This document shows positions 1 through 8,483 of a stretch of DNA of 64,000 nucleotides, piece after piece; position 1 is the first letter of the stretch; every line of letters begins with the position of its first letter. The notes under the pieces were generated by a model, which saw only the letters and a list, made by a program, of their open reading frames with translations, was not told where the DNA came from and searched no databases. The DNA lies in the NCBI RefSeq assembly GCF_024582835.1, contig NZ_CP102097.1:496001-560000 (forward strand), read 5' to 3'. Made by a program: the position numbers and the translations under genes. The DNA comes from Vibrio japonicus. Lineage in GTDB: Bacteria; Pseudomonadota; Gammaproteobacteria; Enterobacterales; Vibrionaceae.

Positions 1-1
1 G

Positions 2-556
2 TTTTTAATGTTATCGGCACTTTCTTACCCTATTCTGACCTACTTAGGCAAACTCGTACCAATCTGGTTTTCTGAAACCGGTGTATCAGGACACTGGTTA
101 GCTGGCTACAATATTGCCTTTGGTTTGGGATCCCTGATAACGGGCATTTTTGTCACTCGCCTGCTTTCCCTAAGCACACACACGTCGACCATAGTTTACG
201 CCATGATCATCGCAGCCGTCTCAGTCGTCGGAATGAGCTTCTCAGTGCACCCTGCACATTTGCTGCTGTTCACTCTGATATTTGGTGTGTTTAATGCGTT
301 AAATCGTATCGCTCGAACAAACTGGATGCATCACACCATCGCCGTCGAACAGCGTGGGCGAGCGGATGGTGGCCTGCAGATGTTTGCGACGCTTATCCAG
401 AGCATCAGTTACGTCGTGATTGCACTACTAAGCCATTACGATTTAACAGAATATGGTTTTATGATCGCAGCAATAACGATGATAGGCGCTGCTATGCTCA
501 TGCGTTTTTTGGCCGCCAAAATAACAACGAACCAAGTGGCTGTCCCGCAAAACTAG
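2..556 (+). CDS. MFS transporter, C-terminal part (5' end outside window)
   Basis: The reading frame is open from the first bases of the window, so this is the 3' end of a longer gene. The visible ~184 residues hold about five hydrophobic segments separated by short charged loops, in the pattern of the second half of a major facilitator superfamily permease. The stretch LNRIARTNWMHHTIAVEQRGRADGG resembles the loop found in MFS drug or siderophore exporters. The substrate cannot be told. The ATG at 8 is almost certainly an internal methionine. The stop at 554-556 is followed by about 200 bases without a gene. Confidence 0.7.
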   Translation, partial: FLMLSALSYPILTYLGKLVPIWFSETGVSGHWLAGYNIAFGLGSLITGIFVTRLLSLSTHTSTIVYAMIIAAVSVVGMSFSVHPAHLLLFTLIFGVFNALNRIARTNWMHHTIAVEQRGRADGGLQMFATLIQSISYVVIALLSHYDLTEYGFMIAAITMIGAAMLMRFLAAKITTNQVAVPQN

Positions 557-763
557 TGGAGCCGGACTAGCGCATGCACTGATTATCACTTCGTATGTGG
601 CTCTTATTTACATTATTCAACTTTTTATCATGACCTAGAACAAGTTATCAGTATGTAACAGCGTGAATACATCTCTTTTATGATACAGGTCAGCAGCCCG
701 AAAAGATGAACTTGATAGAGTGAGCATTGCCTTAGTCCAATAACCTAAATTAATCAGTGACCT

Positions 764-2383
764 ATGAAACTAAGTAATCTATCTATAAAAGCAAAACTTA
801 GCTCAATTGTTGTACTCTCGTTCGTGTTAATTCTTCTTGCGTGTGCTTACAACCTGCTCCAGCAGCGAAGCTCCTCGATGGCGGAACGCGAAAATAAATT
901 GAGTTCTCAAGTGGAAACGGCTGTTAGCGTGGCAAAGCACTATTACGATCAGCGCAACGAACTGGGTGAAGAAACCGCTAAGCAAAAAGCACTCAATGCT
1001 CTCAATTCATTACGCTACGATCAAACCAACTACTTTTGGGTTCTCAATCAAAATCTACAAGTGGTTAACCATCCCCTTAAACCTGAACTCAACGGGAAAA
1101 ATGCGGAAAACTTTAAAGATGGTGCGGGTAAGTTCCATTGGCGCGAAATGGTCAGTATTTCGAAAACCTCTGAGCAAAAAGGGTTTTTGGACTATCAATG
1201 GAAAAGTCCGCAAGGTGAACTGAAAGACAAAATCTCATACGTACAGCTACTTCCAGAATGGGGATGGGTTATCGGCTCTGGTATTTTGGTCGCGGATATC
1301 AATGAAGCGTTTTACGCCTTAGCTATTCAGGAAGCACTCGTGGTAGTTGTGCTCTCTACCCTACTATTTGCTATGGGTTACGCGATTTCCCACAACATAG
1401 TGACACCACTGAATAAACTCATCGACAACACTGGACTTATCTCGGACGGGGATTTGCGCGTTCGCATGAACTTGACGCGCAATGACGAATTGGGACACAT
1501 GAGCGTCCAGATTGACAAGATGTTGGATAAGTTGCAAAGCACACTGAAAACTGCGCACAATTCAGCACAGATTTCGAGCAACATGGCGAGCAATATCGCA
1601 CAAGCCAGTGAAGAAGCCGCAACCAGCGTACACTCACAGCATGCTCAATTGGAGTTACTTTCTACTGCAATGACAGAGATGAGTGCAACAATTAATGACG
1701 TTGCGCATAACGCTGAAGCCACCGCAGAAAGTACCAGCAAAGTGATGGAGCATACCGAGCAAAATGATCACACGATGGAAGCGACGTCTAAGGCGATTTC
1801 TGACGTATCACGCGATATATCCATGGCAAATGAGTTGGTATCAGAACTCCAAGCTGGCGTAAATGAAATAAGTAAAGTGGTCAGTGTGATTCGCGATGTG
1901 TCTGAGCAAACGAATCTTCTTGCTCTGAACGCGGCAATTGAAGCTGCGCGAGCTGGTGAACAAGGCAGAGGTTTTGCGGTTGTCGCTGATGAGGTCAGAA
2001 ACCTAGCGAGCAGAACCCAGAAATCGACCAATGAAGTCCAGCACACGATCGACACCCTCATTGAGCATGCCGAGCGTACATTCGTCGCGATGCAAAGTAG
2101 CAACGATAATGTCGACAGTAGTGTTAACGCGTCAAATCAAACGCGTGAGCAGCTCAATGTGATAGTAGCTGAAATGCAAAACGCGAACGATATGGTGGCG
2201 CAAATTGCAGCGGCGTCAGAGCAGCAAAGCTCTGTTGCATCAGAAATGAACCAAAACGTAACCAGTATTCACCTGTCTGCGAACGAGGTTTTACAAGCCT
2301 CTCAAACGCTTGCCGAAGAAAGCCAAGAAATGGCAAACACGGCAGAGCATCTATCCACGCAGTTGCAATACTTCAAAGTTTAG
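764..2383 (+). CDS. methyl-accepting chemotaxis protein with periplasmic single-Cache sensor
   Basis: A 539-residue chemoreceptor. Residues ~10-30 form the first membrane segment. Residues ~40-185 look like a single Cache (sCache_2) domain, with [15 protein letters not shown] and a terminal WGWVIGSGI typical of that fold. A second membrane segment at ~188-210 is followed by a HAMP region and a long coiled-coil signalling domain. The conserved hairpin tip [17 protein letters not shown] is present near residue 385. It should send ligand occupancy to CheW/CheA and bend swimming behaviour. The ligand is unknown; sCache_2 receptors often bind small organic acids. No C-terminal CheR-binding pentapeptide is present. 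The gene stands alone and is followed by a hairpin. Confidence 0.93.
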   Translation: MKLSNLSIKAKLSSIVVLSFVLILLACAYNLLQQRSSSMAERENKLSSQVETAVSVAKHYYDQRNELGEETAKQKALNALNSLRYDQTNYFWVLNQNLQVVNHPLKPELNGKNAENFKDGAGKFHWREMVSISKTSEQKGFLDYQWKSPQGELKDKISYVQLLPEWGWVIGSGILVADINEAFYALAIQEALVVVVLSTLLFAMGYAISHNIVTPLNKLIDNTGLISDGDLRVRMNLTRNDELGHMSVQIDKMLDKLQSTLKTAHNSAQISSNMASNIAQASEEAATSVHSQHAQLELLSTAMTEMSATINDVAHNAEATAESTSKVMEHTEQNDHTMEATSKAISDVSRDISMANELVSELQAGVNEISKVVSVIRDVSEQTNLLALNAAIEAARAGEQGRGFAVVADEVRNLASRTQKSTNEVQHTIDTLIEHAERTFVAMQSSNDNVDSSVNASNQTREQLNVIVAEMQNANDMVAQIAAASEQQSSVASEMNQNVTSIHLSANEVLQASQTLAEESQEMANTAEHLSTQLQYFKV

Positions 2384-2407
2384 TTAACAACATTTAATCA
2401 AAATAAT

Positions 2408-2430
2408 GGGCTCGTAATTCGAGCCCTCTC
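2408..2430 (+). terminator. probable rho-independent terminator after the chemoreceptor
   Basis: A 7-bp perfect stem (GGGCTCG/CGAGCCC) with a 5-base loop starts 25 bases after the stop codon. The tail is pyrimidine-rich rather than a clean T-run, so it may be weak. Confidence 0.5.
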
Positions 2431-2469
2431 AATGAAACTACAACAAAACCAAAGTAAAACTAGAGTGGG

Positions 2470-2664
2470 TTAAACGTCTAACGACATTCCAACTTGGTTA
2501 AGTCTATCTCTAAACTCATCAATACTTTCTGCCTGATAGGTTGGCGAGCCATTAAAGTATCTAGGCTTCTCTGGTAACATAGCGTTTTTTAACGCTTTTT
2601 CTTGCTCGACATCATCATGGTAGACAGTAACGCGATGTGGGATATCCTGTTTGAATGTCGCCAT
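2470..2664 (-). CDS. small conserved-looking protein of unknown function
   Basis: A 64-residue acidic, soluble protein (starts MATFKQDIPHRVTVYHDD). The start is well supported: an AAAGGAGA ribosome binding site lies a few bases before the ATG at 2664. There is no signal peptide or membrane segment. The middle has the shape of a short regulatory or adaptor protein (charged helix, Pro-rich turn, charged helix). I do not recognise the family. It faces away from the amylase gene and shares a 350-base divergent control region with it. The strong binding site and lack of overlap with another gene make it likely real. Confidence 0.65.
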   Translation of the reverse strand: MATFKQDIPHRVTVYHDDVEQEKALKNAMLPEKPRYFNGSPTYQAESIDEFRDRLNQVGMSLDV

Positions 2665-3014
2665 TTATGTTCTCCTTTCGTATGACGTTTACTCCCTTTA
2701 AGCGTAGAAAAGAACGTTTTTTTGTCAAAACAAGCGGATTACCACAAGAGTGCAATCTGGTCTCTTTTTACCCTTAATTTATAGTGAGTTAGGAACATCA
2801 TGCCTCACAAAAACTCAAAGAAAGAGAATTGCTATTCTGTGAGCTGAGAGCCATAACGCTGAACTGATATCCCCCTTAGTTTCTTCTACCTAACTCACAT
2901 TTTCCTTTTCTACGCCCCCTAATATACTCACAAGGATGAGCAGCTTTAGGTGACCTTGCTTTAGCCTGAAAATATCCCTAAAAATCACAATGAAGCGTAA
3001 GTTTGGCCTACGGA
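2665..3014. other. 350-base divergent intergenic region
   Basis: It separates the small minus-strand gene from the amylase-like gene and must hold both promoters. It is AT-rich, with T-runs near 2710 and 2765. I see no clear operator, RNA or further open frame. Confidence 0.4.
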
Positions 3015-4787
3015 ATGAAAAAGCAAAATATCTATCAAGTGTTCACTCGCCTTTTTGGTAACACTAAGACGACTAACCAACCATGGGGCACACTTGAGCA
3101 CAACGGCGTCGGAAAGTTCAGCGACTTTACGGATAAAGCACTGAATGAAATAAGAGAATTAGGCATCACACATATCTGGTATACAGGGGTGCCTCACCAC
3201 GCTATTGTCGCGGATTACTCTTCTTATGGTATTAAAAACGACCACCCAAGTGTCGTAAAAGGAAGAGCCGGCTCACCTTATGCAGTAAAAGATTACTATT
3301 CCGTCAACCCAGATTTGGCAGACGACCCTAGCCAACGAAATGAGGAATTCTTTGCGTTAGTTGAGCGAACCCACAAGGCCGGAATGAAAGTGATCATTGA
3401 TATTGTGCCTAACCACGTTGCTCGTGTTTACAAAGGGCTAAACAACCCTGAAGGTGTGACTGATTTTGGCTCTGACGATGACACATCGCTTGAGTACCAC
3501 AGAGACAACAATTTCTACTACATTCCAAACCAAGCCTTTACTGCCCCTGATGAACTCTTTTACAACCCTCCATTAGGCGGAGAACCACACCCTGACCTAA
3601 CACCACAGTATGAAGAATTTCCCGCAAAGTGGACAGGAAACGGCTCCCGGTTAGCCAAACCTAACGCTGATGATTGGTACGAAACGGTAAAGGTCAATTA
3701 CGGTGTTAAACCGGACGGAACAAAAGACTTCGACGTGCTGCCAGAAGAGTACAGACATAAAGACCACCAAGCACACTTTGAGTTTTGGCAAAACAAGCGC
3801 ATCCCTGATTCTTGGGTGAAGTTCAGAGATATCGCCATTTATTGGATAAAACTGGGGGTCGATGGCTTTCGCTATGATATGGCCGAAATGGTGCCTATCG
3901 AATTTTGGAGCTATATGAACGCCTGGATAAAGCACATTAACCCAGATGCGTTTTTAATGGCCGAAGTCTATCAACCCAATCTCTACCGCGATTACATTCA
4001 ACTTGGCAAGATGGATTACTTATACGACAAAGTCGACTTATACGACGGCCTAAAAGCTATAATGCAGGGCCATGGTTCTACACGAGAAATTGGCCGAATT
4101 CAGCATGAACTGGCCGACATAGAACATCATATGCTCCACTTTTTGGAAAACCATGATGAACAGCGTATCGCGTCGCCTGAATTTGCCAACAACGCAGACA
4201 AAGGTAAACCCGCGATGCTTGTCTCAACCTGCCTTTCGACCTCTCCAACTATGATCTATTTTGGTCAGGAAGTTGGCGAACTGGGGGCGGAGTCTGCCGG
4301 TTTTGGGCAACCTTCACGTACGTCCATTTTCGACTACATTGGTGTGCCTCATCATCAACGTTGGATGAACCAAGGCAAGTTTGATGGTGGCCAGCTCTCG
4401 GACTCTGAAAAGTCTTTGCGCGAGTTCTACCGCACACTACTTAATCTCGCCTTAAAAAGCCCTGCCCTCACTGGAAAATATCATGACCTCTACTGCGCCA
4501 ACTTTGACGTATTTGATGACATGCAAGATCAGCTGTTTGCGTTTGCTCGTTCACACGAGGAGCAAAAACTCATCATTGCAGTTAATTTTAGCGATACGAA
4601 AAGCAAAACGCTGGATTTGATCATTCCACGCGAACTGATCGAAGAATGGCAACTCTCATCAGGGACATACGCTCTTAGGGATGAGTTGAACGAGGCTCGC
4701 TATGAATTGAACGTGCGTGAGCAAGTAGGCGTGATTCAGATAAGATTTGTCCCCCTAGCCTCCCTTCTTTTGGCTCTTGACCGCTGA
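3015..4787 (+). CDS. alpha-amylase family glycoside hydrolase (GH13)
   Basis: A ~590-residue enzyme of the GH13 TIM-barrel family. The catalytic set is visible: the nucleophile Asp in GFRYDMAEM (~residue 293), the acid/base Glu in LMAEVYQPN (~residue 320) and the transition-state Asp in ENHDEQR (~residue 385). DIVPNHVAR matches conserved region I. There is no obvious signal peptide, so it probably acts in the cytoplasm on maltodextrins or a related alpha-glucan. The family has many specificities (amylase, glucosidase, transglycosylase), and I cannot choose among them. A TTG at 3003 is in frame, but I prefer the ATG at 3015; neither has a strong ribosome binding site. No other sugar genes are adjacent. 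Confidence 0.88.
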   Translation: MKKQNIYQVFTRLFGNTKTTNQPWGTLEHNGVGKFSDFTDKALNEIRELGITHIWYTGVPHHAIVADYSSYGIKNDHPSVVKGRAGSPYAVKDYYSVNPDLADDPSQRNEEFFALVERTHKAGMKVIIDIVPNHVARVYKGLNNPEGVTDFGSDDDTSLEYHRDNNFYYIPNQAFTAPDELFYNPPLGGEPHPDLTPQYEEFPAKWTGNGSRLAKPNADDWYETVKVNYGVKPDGTKDFDVLPEEYRHKDHQAHFEFWQNKRIPDSWVKFRDIAIYWIKLGVDGFRYDMAEMVPIEFWSYMNAWIKHINPDAFLMAEVYQPNLYRDYIQLGKMDYLYDKVDLYDGLKAIMQGHGSTREIGRIQHELADIEHHMLHFLENHDEQRIASPEFANNADKGKPAMLVSTCLSTSPTMIYFGQEVGELGAESAGFGQPSRTSIFDYIGVPHHQRWMNQGKFDGGQLSDSEKSLREFYRTLLNLALKSPALTGKYHDLYCANFDVFDDMQDQLFAFARSHEEQKLIIAVNFSDTKSKTLDLIIPRELIEEWQLSSGTYALRDELNEARYELNVREQVGVIQIRFVPLASLLLALDR

Positions 4788-4899
4788 GTTTTTGAAGAAT
4801 CCAGGCAAAACGGCGAATGTCTAAGCAGGTGACTGGCGAACTGGTAGTATTAAAAGTGTAGGAAAGTTAAAGTAACGCACATATTTGAAACGTTGCGAT

Positions 4900-5172
4900 A
4901 TGAAAACGAAAGAGCACATTTTAATGATTGATGATGACAAAGTAATTGATAACCTAGACGATCTTGAAGCATTTCTAATCAGTGTCGAAAGTGGTTCGCT
5001 AGGCCTGCAGAACATTGCTGGTGTGGCAATGGCTACCCACAATGCTTCTGGTCGCCATTTTGTGGCCGTTTTGGACGACAAAAACCAGCTCCTGCTAGGT
5101 CGATGGGTTACAGAGGAAGTGTTCCAAACTGGGCAAGACTTGGTTCGCAACGGTCCTCGCCGCAAGCACTAA
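4900..5172 (+). CDS. hypothetical protein, about 90 residues
   Basis: A small acidic protein with a basic C-terminus (ends VRNGPRRKH). It starts MKTKEHILMIDDDKVIDN and has no membrane segment. The early IDDD pattern resembles the acidic cluster of response-regulator receivers, but the chain is far too short and the rest does not match that fold. I do not recognise it. A TTG at 4885 could add five residues, and an ATG at 4924 is also possible; no start has a convincing binding site. A good hairpin terminator follows directly, which supports it as a transcribed unit. Confidence 0.55.
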   Translation: MKTKEHILMIDDDKVIDNLDDLEAFLISVESGSLGLQNIAGVAMATHNASGRHFVAVLDDKNQLLLGRWVTEEVFQTGQDLVRNGPRRKH

Positions 5173-5179
5173 CATCTAG

Positions 5180-5204
5180 TCCGCCAGTGGCGGGCTTTGT
5201 TTTA
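5180..5204 (+). terminator. rho-independent terminator
   Basis: A CCGCC/GGCGG stem with a 3-base loop is followed by GCTTTGTTTT. It lies 8 bases after the stop of the preceding small gene. Confidence 0.7.
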
Positions 5205-5295
5205 CTAACGCCAAGAAAACCCCAACACTTTGAACAAAAATTAAGTTTTATTTGCTACTCAACAAAATAAACCTAGCCTTTGTAGAATTAACGTG

Positions 5296-5466
5296 TATAG
5301 TATCCGCAGCTCTTACAAACGAGCTATTAGTGAAACATTTAGTACAAGTCTTTTCTCAGTTACCTTTCGATACCGTTCGTCTAGATCCTGCGATAACTTT
5401 TCTTAATAATCCCTACAATAGCGTTTGTTCGCAGTTTTATTTTTAATTTTTATCGAGGTATATCCT
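5296..5466 (+). promoter_or_regulatory. candidate promoter and long leader of cold-shock gene 1
   Basis: A TATAGT -10-like element at 5296-5301 would start a leader of about 160 bases before the ATG at 5467. A leader of this length is a hallmark of cspA-type genes, where it acts as a temperature-responsive RNA. The leader contains a small AGCTC/GAGCT hairpin. No good -35 is seen. An open frame across this leader is not a credible gene. Confidence 0.4.
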
Positions 5467-5676
5467 ATGTCTAAAATGACTGGTTCAGTTAAATGGTTCA
5501 ACGAAACTAAAGGTTTTGGCTTCATCACTCAAGACAACGGCGGTGCTGATGTGTTCGTTCACTTCAACTCTATCGTTTCTGAAGGCTTTAAAACTCTAGC
5601 TGAAGGCCAAAAAGTAAGCTTCGACGTAGAGCAAGGCAAAAAAGGCCCTCAAGCGTCAAACGTAGTAGCGCTATAA
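5467..5676 (+). CDS. cold-shock protein, CspA family (copy 1)
   Basis: A 69-residue cold-shock domain protein with the RNP1 motif KGFGFI and RNP2-like VFVHF, both needed to bind single-stranded nucleic acid. It should act as an RNA chaperone that melts structure at low temperature. The ATG at 5467 follows a GAGGT binding site. The overlapping upstream start at 5425 is rejected because it lies in the untranslated leader. A second, diverged copy lies at 14705. A strong hairpin follows. Whether it is truly cold-induced cannot be read from sequence, but the long leader favours it. Confidence 0.95.
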   Translation: MSKMTGSVKWFNETKGFGFITQDNGGADVFVHFNSIVSEGFKTLAEGQKVSFDVEQGKKGPQASNVVAL

Positions 5677-5685
5677 GCATTCCAA

Positions 5686-5716
5686 GGTGTGGTGAGCTTC
5701 TCATCACACCTATTCT
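5686..5716 (+). terminator. rho-independent terminator of cold-shock gene 1
   Basis: An 11-bp stem (GGTGTGGTGAG/CTCATCACACC, one G-U pair) with a 3-base loop, then TATTCT. Confidence 0.75.
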
Positions 5717-5824
5717 CCCCCCAAAGCATCCCGCTTACCACTCTTCATTTTTCTTATCTCCTCAAAATAAGGTTAATAATGTCTCGAAGAACGAGCCGCC
5801 AGATATACTGGTACAAATCACTGC

Positions 5825-6067
5825 GTGATAAAGATACACAAAGGAAAACCCAACCCATTGTTTAAAATTGAATTTGAATTAGAAAACCCCAACATACGGT
5901 GGTCAACAGAAATACACCAACTCAATAGTGACATTCTGCAACGCCATATCCTTCCTAAGCTCCACACTAACCAATACCCACTCCACTTTCATTTCTATGA
6001 ACAATCCCAGCAAGGCGATATTTTTGCAAAAAGCGGGGATAAATTGGGGACGTTTCACATCCAATAA
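5825..6067 (+). CDS. hypothetical protein, about 80 residues, uncertain start
   Basis: The frame begins at a GTG without a ribosome binding site and encodes a charged, aromatic-rich soluble protein (KGKPNPLFKIEFELEN near the N-terminus, GDKLGTFHIQ at the end). The composition is protein-like, but I do not recognise it. A different frame, ATG 5779 to stop 5865, has a good AAGG binding site and overlaps this start. The real gene may therefore be shifted, or the 5' part may be damaged. The next feature is an IS element, so truncation or decay of the neighbourhood is plausible. Confidence 0.45.
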   Translation: MIKIHKGKPNPLFKIEFELENPNIRWSTEIHQLNSDILQRHILPKLHTNQYPLHFHFYEQSQQGDIFAKSGDKLGTFHIQ

Positions 6068-6126
6068 GCAGCTATCGATAAATAACGAGAGCTAGAAGAA
6101 AGAGAATAAATCATTCAAATTTTATA

Positions 6127-7234
6127 CCAATCTGGAAAATTAACTGGTCAGGTCTGCCCATTCTCTCGAACACATCTTGGTGACTCTGTTGGAGCATGCC
6201 AAAAAACGATTCCAAGCCCTACACACTTTGGAGACAATGTCTTCGTAATCCGCAAAAGACTGATTGGCGAGATAGTGTTGTCTCATCCAGCTCCATACTT
6301 GTTCTATAGGGTTTAGCTCTGGAGAATAGGGGGGAAGTTTGATGACACTGATGTTCTGAAAGCCATTAGCGATATCTTCTGTATGCCATCCTGCGCCATC
6401 CATAATGATGACGGCATGACGTCCTTTTTCAGTGACCGCCGATATTTGCTTTAAATGCTCAATCATGAGGTCTTTATTGACCCATGGGACAACGATAGCC
6501 TCACCAATACCTTTTTGAGGACAGACAGAACCAAATAGATACGCATATTCGAACTGTTGTTGCTTCACTGCTCTGGGACGTGTGCCTCTTTCAGCCCATA
6601 ACCGTGTTGTTGTATTTTGTTGCCCAAATCGAGCTTCATCCTGAAACCAGATATCGACATGCTTTAAAGCGACATGACCTGGGATCTTAAGGATCGTTTC
6701 GTCTTGGAGTTTTTTTAAAATCTTCCTGTATCGCTTGGGATTGTTGTGGGTGTTTTGAACGGGAAGTGACCCATGAGAAACCCATATGCTCGAGTAGGTA
6801 ATAGATAGAATCAGGATGATAATGCTGGCCAAATTCTTTCACAATATAGGCATGGATATCGGCGCCGGTCAGTCGCCCACCTTGAGTATCATGAGCTTTA
6901 TCTTTGATGTATTGGCTCAATTGCTCCCTTTGTTCAGAAGTTAATAATGGTGGTCTTCCCGTTCTTGGCTTTTCCTTCAGCCCTTCTAATCCTTCTTCAA
7001 GAAAGATTTGAACCCATCGATTAACACTGGTTCGGCTCACCTTAAGAAACTTGGCGATTTGGGTACGAGAGTGTCCATCTTTGAAATGAGCAAGTGCGAG
7101 CAATCTCATTTTCATCTGGATGGATTTCTGCTGGCTTGCGAGCTTTTTAAAATCAATATTCTTGAGGCTATCCATAGCGAATACATTCTATTGTTGAATG
7201 GCCTTAAATTAGATCATATTTTTTCTTAGATTGG
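6127..7234 (-). mobile_element. IS630-family insertion sequence
   Basis: The ends are inverted repeats: CCAATCT at 6127-6133 and AGATTGG at 7228-7234. Each is directly bordered by TA (6125-6126 and 7235-7236), the duplicated target dinucleotide expected of IS630/Tc1-mariner elements. The length, ~1.1 kb, is usual for the family. Beyond the 7-bp core the ends share a further GAAAA. It carries one transposase gene on the minus strand, broken by a frameshift. Confidence 0.85.
6140..7175 (-). pseudogene. IS630-family transposase, split by a +1 frameshift
   Basis: The N-terminal part (start 7175, stop 6687) has a helix-turn-helix (AKFLKVSRTSVNRWVQIF) for binding the IS ends. The C-terminal part (frame open from 6832 to 6140) carries the DDE catalytic core: DIWFQDEARFG, IIMDGAGWH and PPYSPELNPIEQVW. 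The two join naturally as ..QEDFKK + LQDETILK.. at a run of seven A (minus strand) at 6710-6716. One extra A, or ribosomal slippage at that run, explains the break. The ATG at 6832 is not a real start, as it precedes non-homologous residues. The joined product would be ~340 residues, the family norm. It may be dead, or it may use programmed frameshifting. Confidence 0.85.
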
Positions 7235-7236
7235 TA

Positions 7237-7254
7237 TTAGTTGACCACTACACC
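7237..7254 (+). repeat. 18-bp direct repeat, copy 1
   Basis: TTAGTTGACCACTACACC, touching the right end of the IS630 copy. An identical copy lies at 7797-7814 in the same orientation. It looks like the terminal sequence of another, mostly lost mobile element. Confidence 0.7.
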
Positions 7255-7266
7255 CTGACTAAGAAG

Positions 7267-7325
7267 GTGGGCTTAGCCTTCAGGCTTTATATCAAAACTC
7301 GTAAAATAAAGCCTTAGATGCCCAC
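7267..7325. repeat. nested inverted repeat downstream of the small minus-strand gene
   Basis: An outer stem GTGGGC/GCCCAC encloses a 9-bp perfect inner stem AGGCTTTAT/ATAAAGCCT (7282-7290/7306-7314) with a 15-base loop. It may terminate the gene ending at 7359, or be a mobile-element end. It has no clean T-run. Confidence 0.5.
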
Positions 7326-7358
7326 TACAACCCTAATTCACTTTCATTGATGGCTGCA

Positions 7359-7661
7359 CTAACGCTTCTTCTGTGTATCGTAACTGATTTGCTTACCTAC
7401 ATTCTTTAGTTGCACCCCTGCCTTATTGAACGCCTTTTGGATCGTTGTTGAGACATGCTGGCGACCTTCTCCCACTAAAAATTTTTCTTTATCTTGATTC
7501 GTTTCGAATACGCAGACTATTTCTAAGCTTTGTGGAAAAGAAGAGAATTTGACCGTATGAGTCACCCAAAGAAAACCATCGTAGCCTTTTAACGTATCTT
7601 CACAAACTTCGGTTAACACGTCTCTAATTAGATTATCGACCTTCTTATCTGATTTTCGCAT
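7359..7661 (-). CDS. small conserved hypothetical protein
   Basis: A 100-residue soluble protein starting MRKSDKKVDNLIRDVLTEVC. It has a charged helical start, then alternating strands (FLWVTHTVKFSSFP, LEIVCVFETN) and a helical tail. This layout resembles small gammaproteobacterial proteins that pipelines sometimes label Fis-like, but I see no Fis helix-turn-helix, so that label would be doubtful. The start has an AGGAAG site about nine bases upstream. It sits between two copies of an 18-bp repeat beside an IS element, so it may be mobile cargo. The function is unknown. Confidence 0.6.
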   Translation of the reverse strand: MRKSDKKVDNLIRDVLTEVCEDTLKGYDGFLWVTHTVKFSSFPQSLEIVCVFETNQDKEKFLVGEGRQHVSTTIQKAFNKAGVQLKNVGKQISYDTQKKR

Positions 7662-7796
7662 GAAGCAAACTTCCTATTTAACACTTTTAAAAAGGCTTCA
7701 GTATATATTGTCTTAAACGCTATTGGGCAGTGGAATGTGGTCAACAGTCTGTCGACAAAATTATTCTTATGAAGGTTTACTGTGTTCTAAACACAT

Positions 7797-7814
7797 TTAG
7801 TTGACCACTACACC
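7797..7814 (+). repeat. 18-bp direct repeat, copy 2
   Basis: Identical to 7237-7254. About 60 bases to its left (7737-7745) lies GTGGTCAAC, the reverse complement of its GTTGACCAC core, so a ~75-base segment has short terminal inverted repeats. Confidence 0.7.
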
Positions 7815-7898
7815 TGAACCCATACTTCTCTTTTCAAACCATCGCATCAGAACTATAGATATCTCTATACTGTATACTTTGCTACACTCCGCCCTTTG

Positions 7899-8330
7899 AT
7901 GAGTAAGGCCCCTAAAATGATGACTGACGAAGAAAGAATCGAACTGCAACAAAACAACCCACTGCACGGGCTAAAGCTAGAAACTATGTTGCAAGAGTTA
8001 GTGGATTTTTATGGCTGGGACATTCTAGATACAGCAATGCGCTTTAATTGCTTTAACACCAAACCTTCAATTGCGAGTAGCGTGAAGTATTTGAAGAAAA
8101 CCGAATGGGCGAGAGAAAAGTTAGAAAACTTTTACCTTTATCGATTTAAGCGCATGCCGCGAGCGAGTGCGGAAGAATACAATTTACCACCGAGAGCTCG
8201 TACTTTCCCTCATGGCCTTGAGCCTAAAGAGCCGATGCCGCTAACCGTTGACTCTATTCTAAAGTCACAGGCGAAAGCAGCATCTGCATTTAAAAATCGC
8301 TCACCTCGTGGACGACCGACACGTCGATAG
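7899..8330 (+). CDS. VF530-family DNA-binding protein (DUF2132)
   Basis: A ~143-residue protein. Residues ~20-85 match the VF530/DUF2132 fold: NNPLHGLKLETMLQELVDFYGW, then NCFNTKPSIASSVKYLKKTEWAREK. The family is named for a Vibrio fischeri protein of known structure and is thought to bind DNA. The C-terminus is basic and proline-rich (ends RSPRGRPTRR). The ATG at 7917 is an alternative start with a better-placed TAAGG site; 7899 is the longer ATG choice. It has no operon partners. A strong hairpin follows. Confidence 0.85.
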   Translation: MSKAPKMMTDEERIELQQNNPLHGLKLETMLQELVDFYGWDILDTAMRFNCFNTKPSIASSVKYLKKTEWAREKLENFYLYRFKRMPRASAEEYNLPPRARTFPHGLEPKEPMPLTVDSILKSQAKAASAFKNRSPRGRPTRR

Positions 8331-8349
8331 TACATACCTTAGAAAGCAA

Positions 8350-8386
8350 AGAGCCCTGCTTGACTCTTATCAAGCAAGGCTCTGTT
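8350..8386 (+). terminator. rho-independent terminator
   Basis: A long stem (AGAGCC-CTGCTTGA pairing with TCAAGCA-AGGCTCT, with small mismatches) and a 6-base loop, followed by GTTGTGCTT. Confidence 0.7.
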
Positions 8387-8483
8387 GTGCTTCAAAGGAA
8401 TCGATGGAAGCAAACACCCGAACTGGCTCGCCCTTTCCTACCCCAACGACTCCCGCTGTAAAAAAATCAGTGGTTAACGTACT

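Noticed and set aside
1768..2103. 111-residue antisense frame within the first chemoreceptor
   Set aside because: It mirrors the conserved signalling domain on the other strand, a common shadow of high-constraint coding DNA.
5252..5446. 64-residue frame before cold-shock gene 1
   Set aside because: It lies in the leader region of the csp gene, has no binding site, and its start matches no signal.
6687..6832. Separate start codon for the second transposase frame
   Set aside because: The residues between 6832 and the junction are not transposase-like; the frame is a continuation after a frameshift.
7237..7814. Integron gene cassette with attC-like ends
   Set aside because: The repeats lack the GTTRRRY core and the paired R/L boxes of attC, and no integrase or cassette array is present.
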